DNA of 64,000 nucleotides from JAFGCY01 sp964609245 (lineage in GTDB: Bacteria; 4484-113; JAFGCY01), in the NCBI GenBank assembly GCA_964609245.1, contig CAZSSB010000012.1, positions 1-64,000 on the forward strand, read 5' to 3'. The notes below the pieces were generated by a model. It was not told the DNA's origin and searched no databases. It saw nothing but the letters and a program-made list of their open reading frames with translations. This document shows, piece after piece, positions 23,226 to 32,423 of the stretch (positions within the stretch are counted from its first letter, which is position 1; each line of letters begins with the position of its first letter). A program made the translations under genes and the position numbers.

Positions 23226-24788
23226 ATGTCAGGCAGGCACCTGCTGGCGGCTGCTGTCTTGTCGATACTGGTCTGTTGCTGTGGGGGCAGCGCGCAGACC
23301 AGACCACACGCGCTGGAACCCGGCACGGGTCCCGGCAGTCAAACCCCCGCGTTGAAGGCGCCATCCAGCGTCGTCGAGGTAATCCCGCCCCAGAATCCGC
23401 AGGCTTTCTACTACGGCCGCTACCTGTACGGCGCCTACGCGGCCCAGCAGGGCCTGTGCTCCCGCGTCACGGCCGAGGAGCACCGGCTCCGCTTCGAGCC
23501 CGATTGGCGCAGCGGCGCAGGTGCAATGGCCTACGCGATTTTCGGATTCAACATGACCTACTACCAGGGCGAGGGCCGCTTCGTGCTGGAGTGGGAAGGC
23601 AACGCGCCGGCCGATGGCGCGCTGATGCTGGGACTGGGCAACTTCCAGCGGAATCGCTGGGACTGGTACGCGGGCGGCGCCGAACCGCTGAGCGTCGACA
23701 GCCTGGACCCCTATCAGGAAAGCGAGCTGTATCTGCTGTGCGCCGTGGTGGTGCTCGGCGATGATCCCGTGGTACTGAACGGGCTACGCATCGGCAATGA
23801 AGTGGTGCAGGAAGGGGTGGACATGCTGGGGCTCTGCGCCCCGCCGCTGGACTTCGAGGTAACGAAGCTCAGGAACGAATTCAGCGGGCGCAACCCCATC
23901 GAGCAGGACTACACCTATGTCGCCACGCGGGTTGACGAAGACACGATCTGGGCCGTCGTCTCCCACACGGTGGACAGCCTCACCCACTACGGGATCCTCC
24001 GCATCCCGCCGGACCACGGCGACGGCCTTACGCCGGTGCTGCTGCTCTGCCACCCGGGTGTCAACGGTGCCAGCATCTGGGGGCTGGACTGGCTGGCTGG
24101 CGTAGTGGATGACGACACGGTGCTTGACCAGTTTCTGGTGGTTCAGCCCTCGTTCCGCGGTGAGCCGGCATACGGTGACACGATGGGGTCGTATCAGTCA
24201 GACGGCCAGCTGCACCTGTATGATCGCGACACTGACGATGCCCTGGCCCTGCTCGACTGCGTGCTGAACCACCTCCCCCAGGCCCGGCAGGACGACGTGG
24301 TGGCCGCCGGCTGGAGCCGCGGCGCTCAGGTGGCGCTGCGTGCCGCTGAGCGTGATCCTCGCATCGGGGGCGCGCTTGCGTTCGCGGGCTGGACCGATGA
24401 GTGGACGATCAGCGGCCAGGCCTTTGCATACTACGCGCTGCCGGAATTGGAGGGCCTGCCCCAGCCCGGGGACCTGCTGTATGAGTATGAAAGCCAGCTG
24501 TGGCTGCTGAAGATCGGTGCCTGTGACGTCTGGGATATGCGCGAGGTGATGCTGCGGATGTCCGTCAGCTACTGCGCCAGCGACCTGCCGCGCGTCCAGC
24601 TGCACTACGGCGAGCTGGACGACGGGGTGCCGGTCGAGCAGGGCCTCAACCTGGCCGCTTGGCTGGAATGGCTGCCCGGCAAGGAGTGCGAGTTCTACTC
24701 CTATCCTGAGGGCAATCACAATGTGACCTCGATGACAGGCGCCGGGCCGCGCGCGCGTGAATTCCTCGCATCGTTCCTGCCGGACTGA
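23226..24788 (+). CDS. Lipoprotein, prolyl-oligopeptidase-like alpha/beta hydrolase
   Basis: This is a 520-residue lipoprotein whose signal sequence ends LVCCCGG (Cys about 17-19), with the start behind GGAGGT. A beta-rich N-terminal domain (about 45-200) is followed by a hydrolase domain. The domain has the oxyanion region LLLCHPGVNGAS, nucleophile elbow AAGWSRGAQVAL (GxSxG), acid in GELDDGVPV and His in PEGNHNVTS. The complete Ser-Asp-His set in the right order resembles S9 peptidases and acyl esterases, suggesting extracytoplasmic peptide or ester hydrolysis. Three consecutive Cys near the lipobox make the exact lipidated residue uncertain. Confidence 0.8.
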   Translation: MSGRHLLAAAVLSILVCCCGGSAQTRPHALEPGTGPGSQTPALKAPSSVVEVIPPQNPQAFYYGRYLYGAYAAQQGLCSRVTAEEHRLRFEPDWRSGAGAMAYAIFGFNMTYYQGEGRFVLEWEGNAPADGALMLGLGNFQRNRWDWYAGGAEPLSVDSLDPYQESELYLLCAVVVLGDDPVVLNGLRIGNEVVQEGVDMLGLCAPPLDFEVTKLRNEFSGRNPIEQDYTYVATRVDEDTIWAVVSHTVDSLTHYGILRIPPDHGDGLTPVLLLCHPGVNGASIWGLDWLAGVVDDDTVLDQFLVVQPSFRGEPAYGDTMGSYQSDGQLHLYDRDTDDALALLDCVLNHLPQARQDDVVAAGWSRGAQVALRAAERDPRIGGALAFAGWTDEWTISGQAFAYYALPELEGLPQPGDLLYEYESQLWLLKIGACDVWDMREVMLRMSVSYCASDLPRVQLHYGELDDGVPVEQGLNLAAWLEWLPGKECEFYSYPEGNHNVTSMTGAGPRAREFLASFLPD

Positions 24789-24816
24789 GCGCTCCGGGCC
24801 GTCGATGTCTGAGGGG

Positions 24817-26295
24817 CTAGCCCTGGCTGCCCTCGCCCTCGGCCACGTCGTGCTCAGCCTGCGCCTCCGGTCTGGGCGGCCTGCCTCCGGGCCGCCCCTG
24901 CTGCACGGCCGCGATGTGCGGCGGGCGTCCGAGGTCGGCCGGCAGGCCGCCGCCGGTCTGCTTCTCCAGTTCGGCGGGCACGTCGCCGCTCTTGTAGTAG
25001 ATCGTCTGGCTGGGGAAGGCGATCTCCACGCCGTGCACGCTGCAGATGTCGACGATCCTGAGCAGCACGTCCTGGCGGATGTCCATGTACTCCTTCCAGA
25101 CGGTGGTCTCCGTAAAGCAGTAAACCAGCATGTCCAGGCTGGAGGGGCTCATCTCGGTGAAGTTGACCATCCAGAACTTCTGGTCGATGTCCGGGTGGGC
25201 GGCCAGCATCTCGCGCGTGGCATTGACCACGTCCGTGATCTGCCGCGTCGACGCCTCGTAGCTCAGACCCACGTAGAGCTTGATGCGGCGGATCGGCATC
25301 TCGGAGAAGTTCTGGACGTGCTCGTTGGCCACCATCTTGTTGGGCACCATCACCAGCGTCTTGTCGAACTTGCGCACGCGCGTGGAGCGCACGCCGATCT
25401 CCTCAACGGTGCCTTCCACCTCGCCGATCTTGATCCAGTCGCCGACCTTGTAGGGCCGGTCGGAATAGATCACGAAGCTGCCGAAGACGTTGGCGATGGT
25501 GTCCTGGGCCGCGAAAGCCAGCGCCAGACCGCCGATGCCGACGCCGGCCAGGATGCCCGAGGCGCTGTAGCCCCAGCCCTGGATCACCGCGATCACCGCC
25601 AATACGATGATCACGAACTTGGCGATGTCGCGCAGCAGCGGGAAGAACTGGTTGTCCAGCTGGCTGCGGCGGCCCGCTTCCGTCCCGTGCGAGATGAAGT
25701 GCAGCACGATCTCCAGGACCCGGTAGCCGAGCAGCGCCACGCTGAAGATGATCAGGGTGTGCAGCACATGCCAGACACCGGCCTGCCAGTTGACCGGCTC
25801 GCTGGGCAGCCGGATGAAGGAGAACGCCAGGATGAAGCCGCCCAACAGCACGAAGATACTCACCGCCCGCCGCAGCTGATCGAGAATCCGGTCGTCGTAC
25901 TCCGTCTCGGTCCGCTGCACCAGCGGGCGCAGGAAACGCCTCAGCAGCACCAATGCCACCTGGCGGACGATGATCGCCAGCAGCACCGCGCCGATGCCCA
26001 GACACCACTCCAGGGCAGTGATACCCCACAGCACCGGGCCGCCGACATCGTCCACAACCTGACCGACGGTGGATTCGTGCAGCGTCTCGGCCACGCCGCC
26101 CAGGGACTGTGCCGCATCCACGGCCAGCTGCGGTTCGGCGGGCTGCTCCACGGCTTCCGCCTCGACTCCCTCTCCGTCCGTAGCTTCGGGAGCCTCGGCC
26201 GCCGCGGTCGCGCCCGCTTCCCCGTCCTCACCCGGAGCCGCGGGGTGATCCTCCCCGCCTTCCTCGCCCGCTGTCTGCAGCAACCATGCCAGCAT
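24817..26295 (-). CDS. mscS: MscS-family mechanosensitive channel
   Basis: This is a 492-residue channel. The N-terminus is an unusual acidic, Ala/Glu/Gly-rich extracytoplasmic segment (about 8-75). Five hydrophobic helices follow, the last being the pore helix with SGILAGVGIGGLALAFAAQDTIANVFGS split by the typical Gly/Ala packing. The beta domain has YKVGDWIKI and EGTVEEIGVRSTRVR, and the cytoplasmic vestibule ends in a Pro/Arg-rich tail. It releases solutes during hypo-osmotic shock. The ATG at 26295 is chosen because TATAAT lies exactly 6 nt upstream; the frame to 26409 would cross the promoter and overlap deoC. Confidence 0.92.
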   Translation of the reverse strand: MLAWLLQTAGEEGGEDHPAAPGEDGEAGATAAAEAPEATDGEGVEAEAVEQPAEPQLAVDAAQSLGGVAETLHESTVGQVVDDVGGPVLWGITALEWCLGIGAVLLAIIVRQVALVLLRRFLRPLVQRTETEYDDRILDQLRRAVSIFVLLGGFILAFSFIRLPSEPVNWQAGVWHVLHTLIIFSVALLGYRVLEIVLHFISHGTEAGRRSQLDNQFFPLLRDIAKFVIIVLAVIAVIQGWGYSASGILAGVGIGGLALAFAAQDTIANVFGSFVIYSDRPYKVGDWIKIGEVEGTVEEIGVRSTRVRKFDKTLVMVPNKMVANEHVQNFSEMPIRRIKLYVGLSYEASTRQITDVVNATREMLAAHPDIDQKFWMVNFTEMSPSSLDMLVYCFTETTVWKEYMDIRQDVLLRIVDICSVHGVEIAFPSQTIYYKSGDVPAELEKQTGGGLPADLGRPPHIAAVQQGRPGGRPPRPEAQAEHDVAEGEGSQG

Positions 26296-26301
26296 GCCCG
26301 C

Positions 26302-26307
26302 ATTATA
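26302..26307 (-). promoter_or_regulatory. -10 box (TATAAT), leaderless start of mscS
   Basis: A consensus TATAAT on the minus strand ends 6 nt before the ATG at 26295; the predicted +1 is the A of ATG. Confidence 0.75.
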
Positions 26308-26338
26308 GCGGTACGGAGTGGTGGCGGGGCTGGCCGCT

Positions 26339-27016
26339 TCAGGACGAATGCAGGGCCTGCATCTCCTCGATGATCGCCACGGAGTTGCTGGTGCCAATGA
26401 TGTCGGCACCGGCGTCGAGCATCGCCCGCATGTCGTAGAAGGTGCGGATCCCGCCGGCGGCCTTGATCTGCTTGCGCGCGCCCAGCAGCTTGCGCAGCAG
26501 CCGGACGTGGTCCAGGCTCGTGGCCTCGCGGCCGTAGCCCGTGGAGGTCTTGACGCAGTCGACCGGGCTGTCCAGCAGCACCTCGCAGGCGACGCGGATC
26601 TGCTCCTCGCTCAGCACCGGCGTCTCGATGATCGCCTTGTGGAAGACCCGGGCTTCGCGGGTTAGCTTGCCCAGGCGGGTCGACTCCTCGCCCAGTTTGC
26701 GGCGGTTGCCGTTGACCAGCGCGAACAGGTCGTAGACGATGTCGACCTCCTCGACGCCCTGCTCGATCAGCTCCTGGACGACAAAGACCTTGGCCGCCAA
26801 TGTGTCCATTCCCAGCGGGTAGGAAACCACCGCGCTGACCCGCACTTCCGGGTAGTGCCGCCGGACGGTGCCGGCCAGCACCGGCGGCAGGCACAGACTG
26901 CGGAAGCCAAAGGCCAGTGTGTCCTCAACGGCCTGGCGCAGTGCGGCGACATCAGTCTGGGAGCCGACCTTGAGGAAGGCATGGTCAAGCCTGCTGGCCA
27001 GATGTGCCCCGTCCAT
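26339..27016 (-). CDS. deoC: Deoxyribose-phosphate aldolase
   Basis: This is a 225-residue class I aldolase that splits 2-deoxyribose-5-phosphate into glyceraldehyde-3-phosphate and acetaldehyde. The Schiff-base Lys lies in DCVKTSTGYG, the second Lys in KQIKAAGGIRT, and the catalytic Asp region in VDIVYDLFALVNG (family usually D-M-V). Length and TIM-barrel order fit. The gene has a 37-nt leader with GGCGG upstream of the ATG. No other nucleoside-catabolic gene is near. Confidence 0.92.
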   Translation of the reverse strand: MDGAHLASRLDHAFLKVGSQTDVAALRQAVEDTLAFGFRSLCLPPVLAGTVRRHYPEVRVSAVVSYPLGMDTLAAKVFVVQELIEQGVEEVDIVYDLFALVNGNRRKLGEESTRLGKLTREARVFHKAIIETPVLSEEQIRVACEVLLDSPVDCVKTSTGYGREATSLDHVRLLRKLLGARKQIKAAGGIRTFYDMRAMLDAGADIIGTSNSVAIIEEMQALHSS

Positions 27017-27059
27017 CGTTTCTGCCGCCTTACGCCGCGATCAGCGCGGTTCTGATCCC

Positions 27060-27065
27060 ATTATA
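27060..27065 (-). promoter_or_regulatory. -10 box (TATAAT) for deoC
   Basis: A consensus TATAAT on the minus strand has its predicted +1 near 27053, 37 nt before the deoC ATG. Unlike mscS, this gene carries a leader. Confidence 0.6.
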
Positions 27066-27148
27066 TCCAAGGCCACCGCAACGGTCCTCTGCGGAGAATC
27101 CACAGCCGTCCGCAACCGGTTTCTCAAGGCCGGGCCTACCCAGCCAAC

Positions 27149-27787
27149 TTAGCCGCCCTGGCGGAAGATCACCCCCATGATCCAGTCATCGATCAGGAAC
27201 TGGAAGCGCCCCACCAGCAGGCTGATGCGCGCCATCACCGTGTAACCGAAGCTGGCGCCGAAGCTAACCATGATGAAGAATAGCCCGACGCGGCTGATGC
27301 CACCCACCACGTTCTTGTGCTCAAGGCTGAAGAAGAAGAAGATGATCACGGTGAAGACGCCCAGCAGGATCACCAGCTGGTTGAGATTGCCGGCCCAGCC
27401 AGCGTCAAACGGCCGGAGAGTCTCGAACAGCTGCGGCAGGAAATAGCCATGCAGCACATTCGGAATCGCCAAGCCGGCGAACCCGCCGATGTAGAACGCG
27501 AACGACATTCGCGACAGCCAGGCCAGCGACGGGATCAGTCTCAGCAGGATGAAGATACCCAGAATCGACGGGATCAGCGCCAAGAAGTCATGATTGACCT
27601 TGATGGCGCGGTAGACGTCGGGCACCAGCACCTGCCAGTACTGGATGTTGACGAAGTAGCCGACGCTGATACCCAGGTACAGGTGCTCGCCGAGCTTGAA
27701 GAAGGCGTTGTCCCGGTAGATGAAGCTGAACATCATCAGGGTCAGGCCGGCGGCCACCCAGATACCGATTATCTCTCCAATGGTCAT
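27149..27787 (-). CDS. Uncharacterised membrane protein, gene 5 of five-gene operon
   Basis: This is a 212-residue protein with about six membrane helices, starting MTIGEIIGIWVAAGLTLMMF. A loop with RDNAFFKLGEHLYLGISVGYF and the intramembrane HGYFLPQLFETLRPF are notable polar segments. It has no family motif that I recognise. Its ATG overlaps the stop of the preceding gene (TAATG) and is preceded by AAAGGAG. It is the last gene of a minus-strand operon whose members are all coupled, so it is probably a subunit of a membrane complex. Confidence 0.7.
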   Translation of the reverse strand: MTIGEIIGIWVAAGLTLMMFSFIYRDNAFFKLGEHLYLGISVGYFVNIQYWQVLVPDVYRAIKVNHDFLALIPSILGIFILLRLIPSLAWLSRMSFAFYIGGFAGLAIPNVLHGYFLPQLFETLRPFDAGWAGNLNQLVILLGVFTVIIFFFFSLEHKNVVGGISRVGLFFIMVSFGASFGYTVMARISLLVGRFQFLIDDWIMGVIFRQGG

Positions 27788-28653
27788 TACGCCTTTCTCC
27801 TTTCCTCACGCTCGCGCCTGAGCGAGATGAAGTAGCAGATGTTGGCTATGATGATCGACAGCACGATGAAGACGTGCACGGCACTCTGAGCGTCCATCCC
27901 CTTGGTCGCGTCGCCGGTGGGGATGTTGAAGGACTGGCCGTACTCCTCTCTGAGCAGCACCTCGTACTCAGCGGTGCCCTTCATCCCGCCGGACAGACCA
28001 GTGATCTGCCCGGCCTGCAGCAACGGATAGTAGCTGGTCGCCGATACCGCCGTGCAGCTGGCACCCATCGGCACCCCCTCCGGCTCCGCCGCGTATACAA
28101 CCCAGTACTCCACTGTGGCGCCGGCAGCGATGTCAACCAGGTAGTCCATGTCCGCAATGTCAGAGACCCTCTCGTAGATAGGCATGCTGCTGGTCGCCTT
28201 GCCGTAGAAGTCAGTGACGAATGTGTCGGTGATGCTGGAGGTCATGCCCAGAATCACCGCGACGGTGCCGTAGCGGAAGCCGAGGAAGCACCAGTCCGTA
28301 CCGGACTCCTTGCCGTACTTCTCGGCCTGGCGCTCGATCGCCTGCTGGGCCAGCCCGGGACCCGACGGCCACAGCGTCAGCAGGTGTGGCTTGAGGTCCT
28401 TGATGAAGCAGTGCGCCAACAGCGCCTCGAGCATCGGCAGCAGCTCCGGCTTGCTGGCGGGATCGAAATCCGCGGCAATCATCACATGGGAGCCCGGCGG
28501 CAGCGCGTCCATGGCGTTGTAGATTCCACGCGTCTCGGGAGTCGGTATGACCGGAAGACTGAACGGCCAGATCAGGGGGATCGCCACGAGCAGTCCCACA
28601 ATCGTGTAGATCACCCGCCGGTCGAGATTGAGGATCGTGTTGACGAAGTCCAC
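27787..28653 (-). CDS. Uncharacterised bitopic membrane protein, gene 4 of operon
   Basis: This is a 288-residue protein with one membrane helix near each end (about 14-36 and 262-282) and a soluble alpha/beta domain between, probably outside the cytoplasm. The domain has HVMIAADFDPASKPELLPML and LLTLWPSGPG, giving alternating strands and helices like a Rossmann-type fold. It starts at a GTG behind GGAGGTGG, overlapping the upstream stop by 1 nt. The function is unknown. Confidence 0.7.
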   Translation of the reverse strand: MDFVNTILNLDRRVIYTIVGLLVAIPLIWPFSLPVIPTPETRGIYNAMDALPPGSHVMIAADFDPASKPELLPMLEALLAHCFIKDLKPHLLTLWPSGPGLAQQAIERQAEKYGKESGTDWCFLGFRYGTVAVILGMTSSITDTFVTDFYGKATSSMPIYERVSDIADMDYLVDIAAGATVEYWVVYAAEPEGVPMGASCTAVSATSYYPLLQAGQITGLSGGMKGTAEYEVLLREEYGQSFNIPTGDATKGMDAQSAVHVFIVLSIIIANICYFISLRREREERRKA

Positions 28654-29360
28654 TAGTCACCACCTCCCATGTAGGTGCGCTCGATGCCGAAGATGATACG
28701 CACCGCGATCGCGATCTGGCTCAGGATCACGCCGAGAATGATTCCCCGCTGGGCGGCAGCATTGGGAATATTGAGCAACCAGTCCGTCACCTGGGCAAAC
28801 GGCAGGATCGAGTAGTCCGTGCCACCGATACTGGCTGTCCAGCCGCTGGTGATCAGATCGCCCACCGGAACACGGCCGATCATGATGATGCAGCCCGCGA
28901 CCAGCAGCGCCGTGGCTTCGACACTGCGGGCCCGGAAGGCGCGGAAGCCGGCGCTGGCAATGAAGAACGCCAGCACCGAGAACATCGTGGCCTGCATCGG
29001 CACGAACATGTACTCAAACAGGTACATGTGCGGTCCGTCCAGATCACGGAAGCTCTCGGCGAACCCGATCCACTGCCAGGAAATCGGCAGCAGGCCGGTC
29101 AGCGCCATGATCACGAACGCGACCAGTGTGATCCAGGAAAACCCGTATCCCGGCCGCTTGAACTTGATCTTGTTCCAGTGGTGATGCAGGAGTGACAGGA
29201 TGCCGAGCATCGCGGCGAAACCGAACAGGATCCGCGCCCACCGCACGAACTCGTCCTGCAGCGTCTGGCTCTGCTCGGTTGGGATGTAATAGCGGGCCCA
29301 CATCACGATGCCGCAGACGAAGGCGACGATGATTGGCCACTGTCTCTTGAAAAACAGCAC
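28653..29360 (-). CDS. Uncharacterised membrane protein, gene 3 of operon
   Basis: This is a 235-residue protein with about six helices. A His-rich turn LLHHHWNKIKFKRPGYG follows the second helix, and WIGFAESFRDLDGPHMYLFEY lies outside the membrane. It starts at a GTG with TAGGAGGT upstream, 9 nt after the stop of the large gene 2. The final residues MGGGD overlap the gene 4 start. I recognise no family. Confidence 0.7.
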   Translation of the reverse strand: MLFFKRQWPIIVAFVCGIVMWARYYIPTEQSQTLQDEFVRWARILFGFAAMLGILSLLHHHWNKIKFKRPGYGFSWITLVAFVIMALTGLLPISWQWIGFAESFRDLDGPHMYLFEYMFVPMQATMFSVLAFFIASAGFRAFRARSVEATALLVAGCIIMIGRVPVGDLITSGWTASIGGTDYSILPFAQVTDWLLNIPNAAAQRGIILGVILSQIAIAVRIIFGIERTYMGGGD

Positions 29361-29369
29361 AGCTACCTC

Positions 29370-31118
29370 CTAGAGTGGCTCCACCAGCAGTTTCAGCCAG
29401 TCCCAGCTCTGCTGCAGGATTCCCGGGTTGGACAGCGCGATCACGGCGTGGATCGCGAACAGCAGCGTCTGGATGATAATCAGCACCATGATCAGCGCCT
29501 TACCCAGGTCCTGGCCCTTGAGGCTGCCCAGCAGCATCGGCTCCCGGGACAGGTAGGCGCTGGCGGCGTACAACTCCTCGCCGATCAGCGTGTAGTCACA
29601 GGTCGTGATAAAGAACGGCAGCTGGTGCAGCGCGTCGGTACCGGCGATCTGGATCGCGCCGGTCGACGCGCCGGTTTCGGCCAGCAGCAGCGATTCCGCG
29701 TAGTAATAGCCCATGAAGAAGTTGGCGGCTGGTCGCTCGCGCATCATGATCGCGCAGGTCGTGGCGGTGAAGCTGAACTGATCGTCCGTCACGAAGAAGA
29801 TGTTGTCTTCCTTGTAGGCATCGGGACGGCCCTGGTCGATGTAAGCTTCGCGCACCACTTCCTGGGCCACCGTCAGCACCACCGGGTCGCGATTGGGCAC
29901 CACTAGGTCGCTGTCGTAGTCCGCGATGCGCCGCGCCACGCGGCCCAAGATGTTGATCGCCGCCAGAGTGCTCAGCGTCGCGAGGCTGTCCAGCCCGCAG
30001 AGGTACAGCACCGGCTTGCCCATCTCGGTCGCGCGCCCGATCGCCTCGTCCACCGCTTCCAGGCCGGAGATACGGCGGATGAACATGTTCGGGTTGCGCC
30101 GCGCCAGCATGATCGCGATCAGGATGATGACCGCGAAGCCGACGGCGAAGATCAGGTTGTTGAAGTAGGCGCCGTTGAAGAAATTGACGCGCGGGGCGCC
30201 GCCGCCCAGATCGAAGGTGGCGCTCTCCAGCACCACCGGCCGGTCGTTCTCATCCGTGTACCACTCGTCGCCGTCCATCTGCATTCGCTCGACGACCAAC
30301 CGCAGGTTGTAGGTGCGCCCCTGCTCCAGATTCAGCGTGATCGTCCGCGGCGCGGTGTAGTCGATCTCATCGGGCTCGTTGGTGTAGCTGCCGCTGAGCA
30401 TGCCCGGATTCAGTGCCCGGTAGGTGCCGACCGCGTAGTAAACCTTGTCGGGCTCGTAGGGATGGTGACCGAAACGCTCCACCGCCTCCGACTTCGGCGA
30501 CCACGTAATAACCCCCTCTTCCAGCGTGGCTCCGATCCCACTGACCTCGGCCAACGGCACCCAGTTTGAATGATCCAGCGTGGCGGTCAGATAATCGAAT
30601 GTCTGCGCACGTTCGAAGATGTAGTCGCCCCCCGGCCGACGCAGGCGACCCTCGAACCACTCCCAGAGCTTGTCACGCTGGCGACCGAGTCGCGTTGCCC
30701 GCCGCTGCTGCTGCCAGTACTCCTGCCGAATACTGGCGGCATCAGGATTCCCCTCCGATTCTGCCGCGCGCAGACGCAGCTGCAGTTCAGCCGCCTGCGC
30801 GGTGGCCTCGTAGAGATCAGGCAGAATCGGACCCAGGCGATCCGCCAGCTCCTCCCGCGCCCGTTGCAGCAGGTCGGTCTCATCCACCGTGAGCTGGTAG
30901 CTGTCCAGCTCATCCCTCGTGACATCGGCCTCGACCGTCACGCGGATGTCCAGCCCGGCATCGCCGTCCCAGAACCACAGCACGCCCAGCGCCGAGCCGT
31001 CGTCGTTGGGAACGTCGATGACCTCTGTCTCGATCGGCACCGGTACCTCGGCAGCCGCCAGCGTCGGGACGACCACGGCGAGTGCCGCCAGCCCCGCGAT
31101 CAATAGCATCTTTCGCAT
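29370..31118 (-). CDS. Exported membrane-anchored protein, probable DUF6754, gene 2 of operon
   Basis: This is a 582-residue protein. A signal peptide (AALAVVVPTLAAAE) leads into an extracytoplasmic region of about 300 residues containing a coiled-coil-like stretch (about 75-150) and beta-rich fibronectin-like parts. A membrane helix (about 330-350, NNLIFAVGFAVIILIAIML) is followed by a cytoplasmic domain with ISGLEAVDEAIGRATEMGKP and YLCGLDSLATLSTLAAINIL, and a C-terminal helix. This matches my memory of DUF6754, an uncharacterised family; the label needs a profile search. The start is the ATG at 31118 behind AGGTGAG; the GTG at 31127 is less likely. Confidence 0.65.
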   Translation of the reverse strand: MRKMLLIAGLAALAVVVPTLAAAEVPVPIETEVIDVPNDDGSALGVLWFWDGDAGLDIRVTVEADVTRDELDSYQLTVDETDLLQRAREELADRLGPILPDLYEATAQAAELQLRLRAAESEGNPDAASIRQEYWQQQRRATRLGRQRDKLWEWFEGRLRRPGGDYIFERAQTFDYLTATLDHSNWVPLAEVSGIGATLEEGVITWSPKSEAVERFGHHPYEPDKVYYAVGTYRALNPGMLSGSYTNEPDEIDYTAPRTITLNLEQGRTYNLRLVVERMQMDGDEWYTDENDRPVVLESATFDLGGGAPRVNFFNGAYFNNLIFAVGFAVIILIAIMLARRNPNMFIRRISGLEAVDEAIGRATEMGKPVLYLCGLDSLATLSTLAAINILGRVARRIADYDSDLVVPNRDPVVLTVAQEVVREAYIDQGRPDAYKEDNIFFVTDDQFSFTATTCAIMMRERPAANFFMGYYYAESLLLAETGASTGAIQIAGTDALHQLPFFITTCDYTLIGEELYAASAYLSREPMLLGSLKGQDLGKALIMVLIIIQTLLFAIHAVIALSNPGILQQSWDWLKLLVEPL

Positions 31119-31176
31119 CAGACTCACCTGCTTGTGAGTTTTCTCGTCCCCGAACCGTCCCCGCGAAAGACTGTCG

Positions 31177-32319
31177 CTATTCCTCGATCATCTCAATGTT
31201 GGCCCGCGGCACGACCGCCACGGTGCCATCGTCCAGTTCAACCTCGAGCACCCGCACCCTGGTCTCGCTCTCCACCACCATCAGCTCCGGAATCAGTCGC
31301 TTGACTCGTCCCAGCCTGCCGAAATACGGATCGCGGATGCAGCGGACGGGATCGCCCGATTGCGTGCCCACGTTCTCCTGCACGTGCGCGGTCTCCTGCT
31401 CGCCGGCCGCATCCAGCGTCGGGATGATCACCTCGGGGCGAATCACGCCGGCGCGGATTTGGGTGGCGCCACTGATTGAGGCCCGGCTGCCCTCGCGGCG
31501 CTTCAGCAAATCGAAGGTCTTCTGCGCCATGTTGATCTTGCCGAAGCCTTCGGTCATCACCAGCGTCAGTCCCAGCTCCTCGGCTCCAGTGATCGCCACC
31601 CCGAGGTCGTATCCCAGGATGTCCTTGAGGTTCTTGTCGTGGAAGCCGCCGACGATCACGCCGCTGACGCCGACCTCCACCGCGCGCTCAAACGCGCGTG
31701 CCGTGAACAGGCTCCCCCCCACCAGGATCTTGCCGCGGTACTCGGGCTTGATACTCTCGGCCTTGAGCACGTCACTCGGCCCGTCGACGACGGTCAGCAG
31801 TTCACCGTACTGCTCGCCACCGATGCCGAAGATCCCCTGGATGAAGCTGCCGGTGGTCTCGACCACGGCGCCCTCCTGGGGCCGCACGTCAACCACCTTG
31901 CCATCGACGTACGCCTGCAACTCCACCTTGCGCGGCGGGTGGCGCAGAATCACCTGGCCGGTGACCTGCGAGATGTTGTCGACCTTGCCGTCGAACTCGG
32001 CCACCACCCGCGTCTGCAGGAAACTGAGGAACTTCAGTCCCAGCAGCGGCTTGCTTTCGGCGATGATCTCGCCGGCCTCGAAGCTCTCGCCGACCTGCTT
32101 GTGCATGTAGTCGTTGATCTGGCTCTGATCGATGCCGAGCAGGTTGACGACATTTATGGTCTTGACCGGGCCGGGCAATTCGGTGCGGGCGATCACGTCC
32201 TCCGCGGCGACCCGCTGGCCGAGTTCGACCAGCACGTCCCCTTTGAGCGGCAGGATCCGCTCCCGCCTGAGCGTGGTCAGCTCGGTGACCCTGAGCCCCG
32301 GTACGTATGCGTGTGCCAC
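31177..32319 (-). CDS. Uncharacterised protein with barrel-sandwich core and KOW-like C-terminus, gene 1 of operon
   Basis: This is a 380-residue soluble protein, first in the operon. An N-terminal lipoyl/RnfC-like region has PLKGDVLVELGQRVAAEDVIA and AEFDGKVDNISQVTGQVILR (about 25-135). A central alpha/beta part has GKILVGGSLFTARAFERAV and GVSGVIVGGF. The C-terminal 60 residues resemble a KOW/SH3 module: GDPVRCIRDPYFGRLGRV. It starts at a GTG with AGGAGGT 11 nt upstream. The function is unknown; the mix of a barrel-sandwich and a KOW-like fold in a membrane-protein operon is unusual. Confidence 0.65.
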   Translation of the reverse strand: MAHAYVPGLRVTELTTLRRERILPLKGDVLVELGQRVAAEDVIARTELPGPVKTINVVNLLGIDQSQINDYMHKQVGESFEAGEIIAESKPLLGLKFLSFLQTRVVAEFDGKVDNISQVTGQVILRHPPRKVELQAYVDGKVVDVRPQEGAVVETTGSFIQGIFGIGGEQYGELLTVVDGPSDVLKAESIKPEYRGKILVGGSLFTARAFERAVEVGVSGVIVGGFHDKNLKDILGYDLGVAITGAEELGLTLVMTEGFGKINMAQKTFDLLKRREGSRASISGATQIRAGVIRPEVIIPTLDAAGEQETAHVQENVGTQSGDPVRCIRDPYFGRLGRVKRLIPELMVVESETRVRVLEVELDDGTVAVVPRANIEMIEE

Positions 32320-32423
32320 TTAGCTAGATGACCTCCTGGATGCCTTCGATCCGCAATCTCCAGGGCCGACGGCGCGCCAAGCAGCCTGTCAGACCCCGCG
32401 CAATCACTCACGGACTACAGCAG

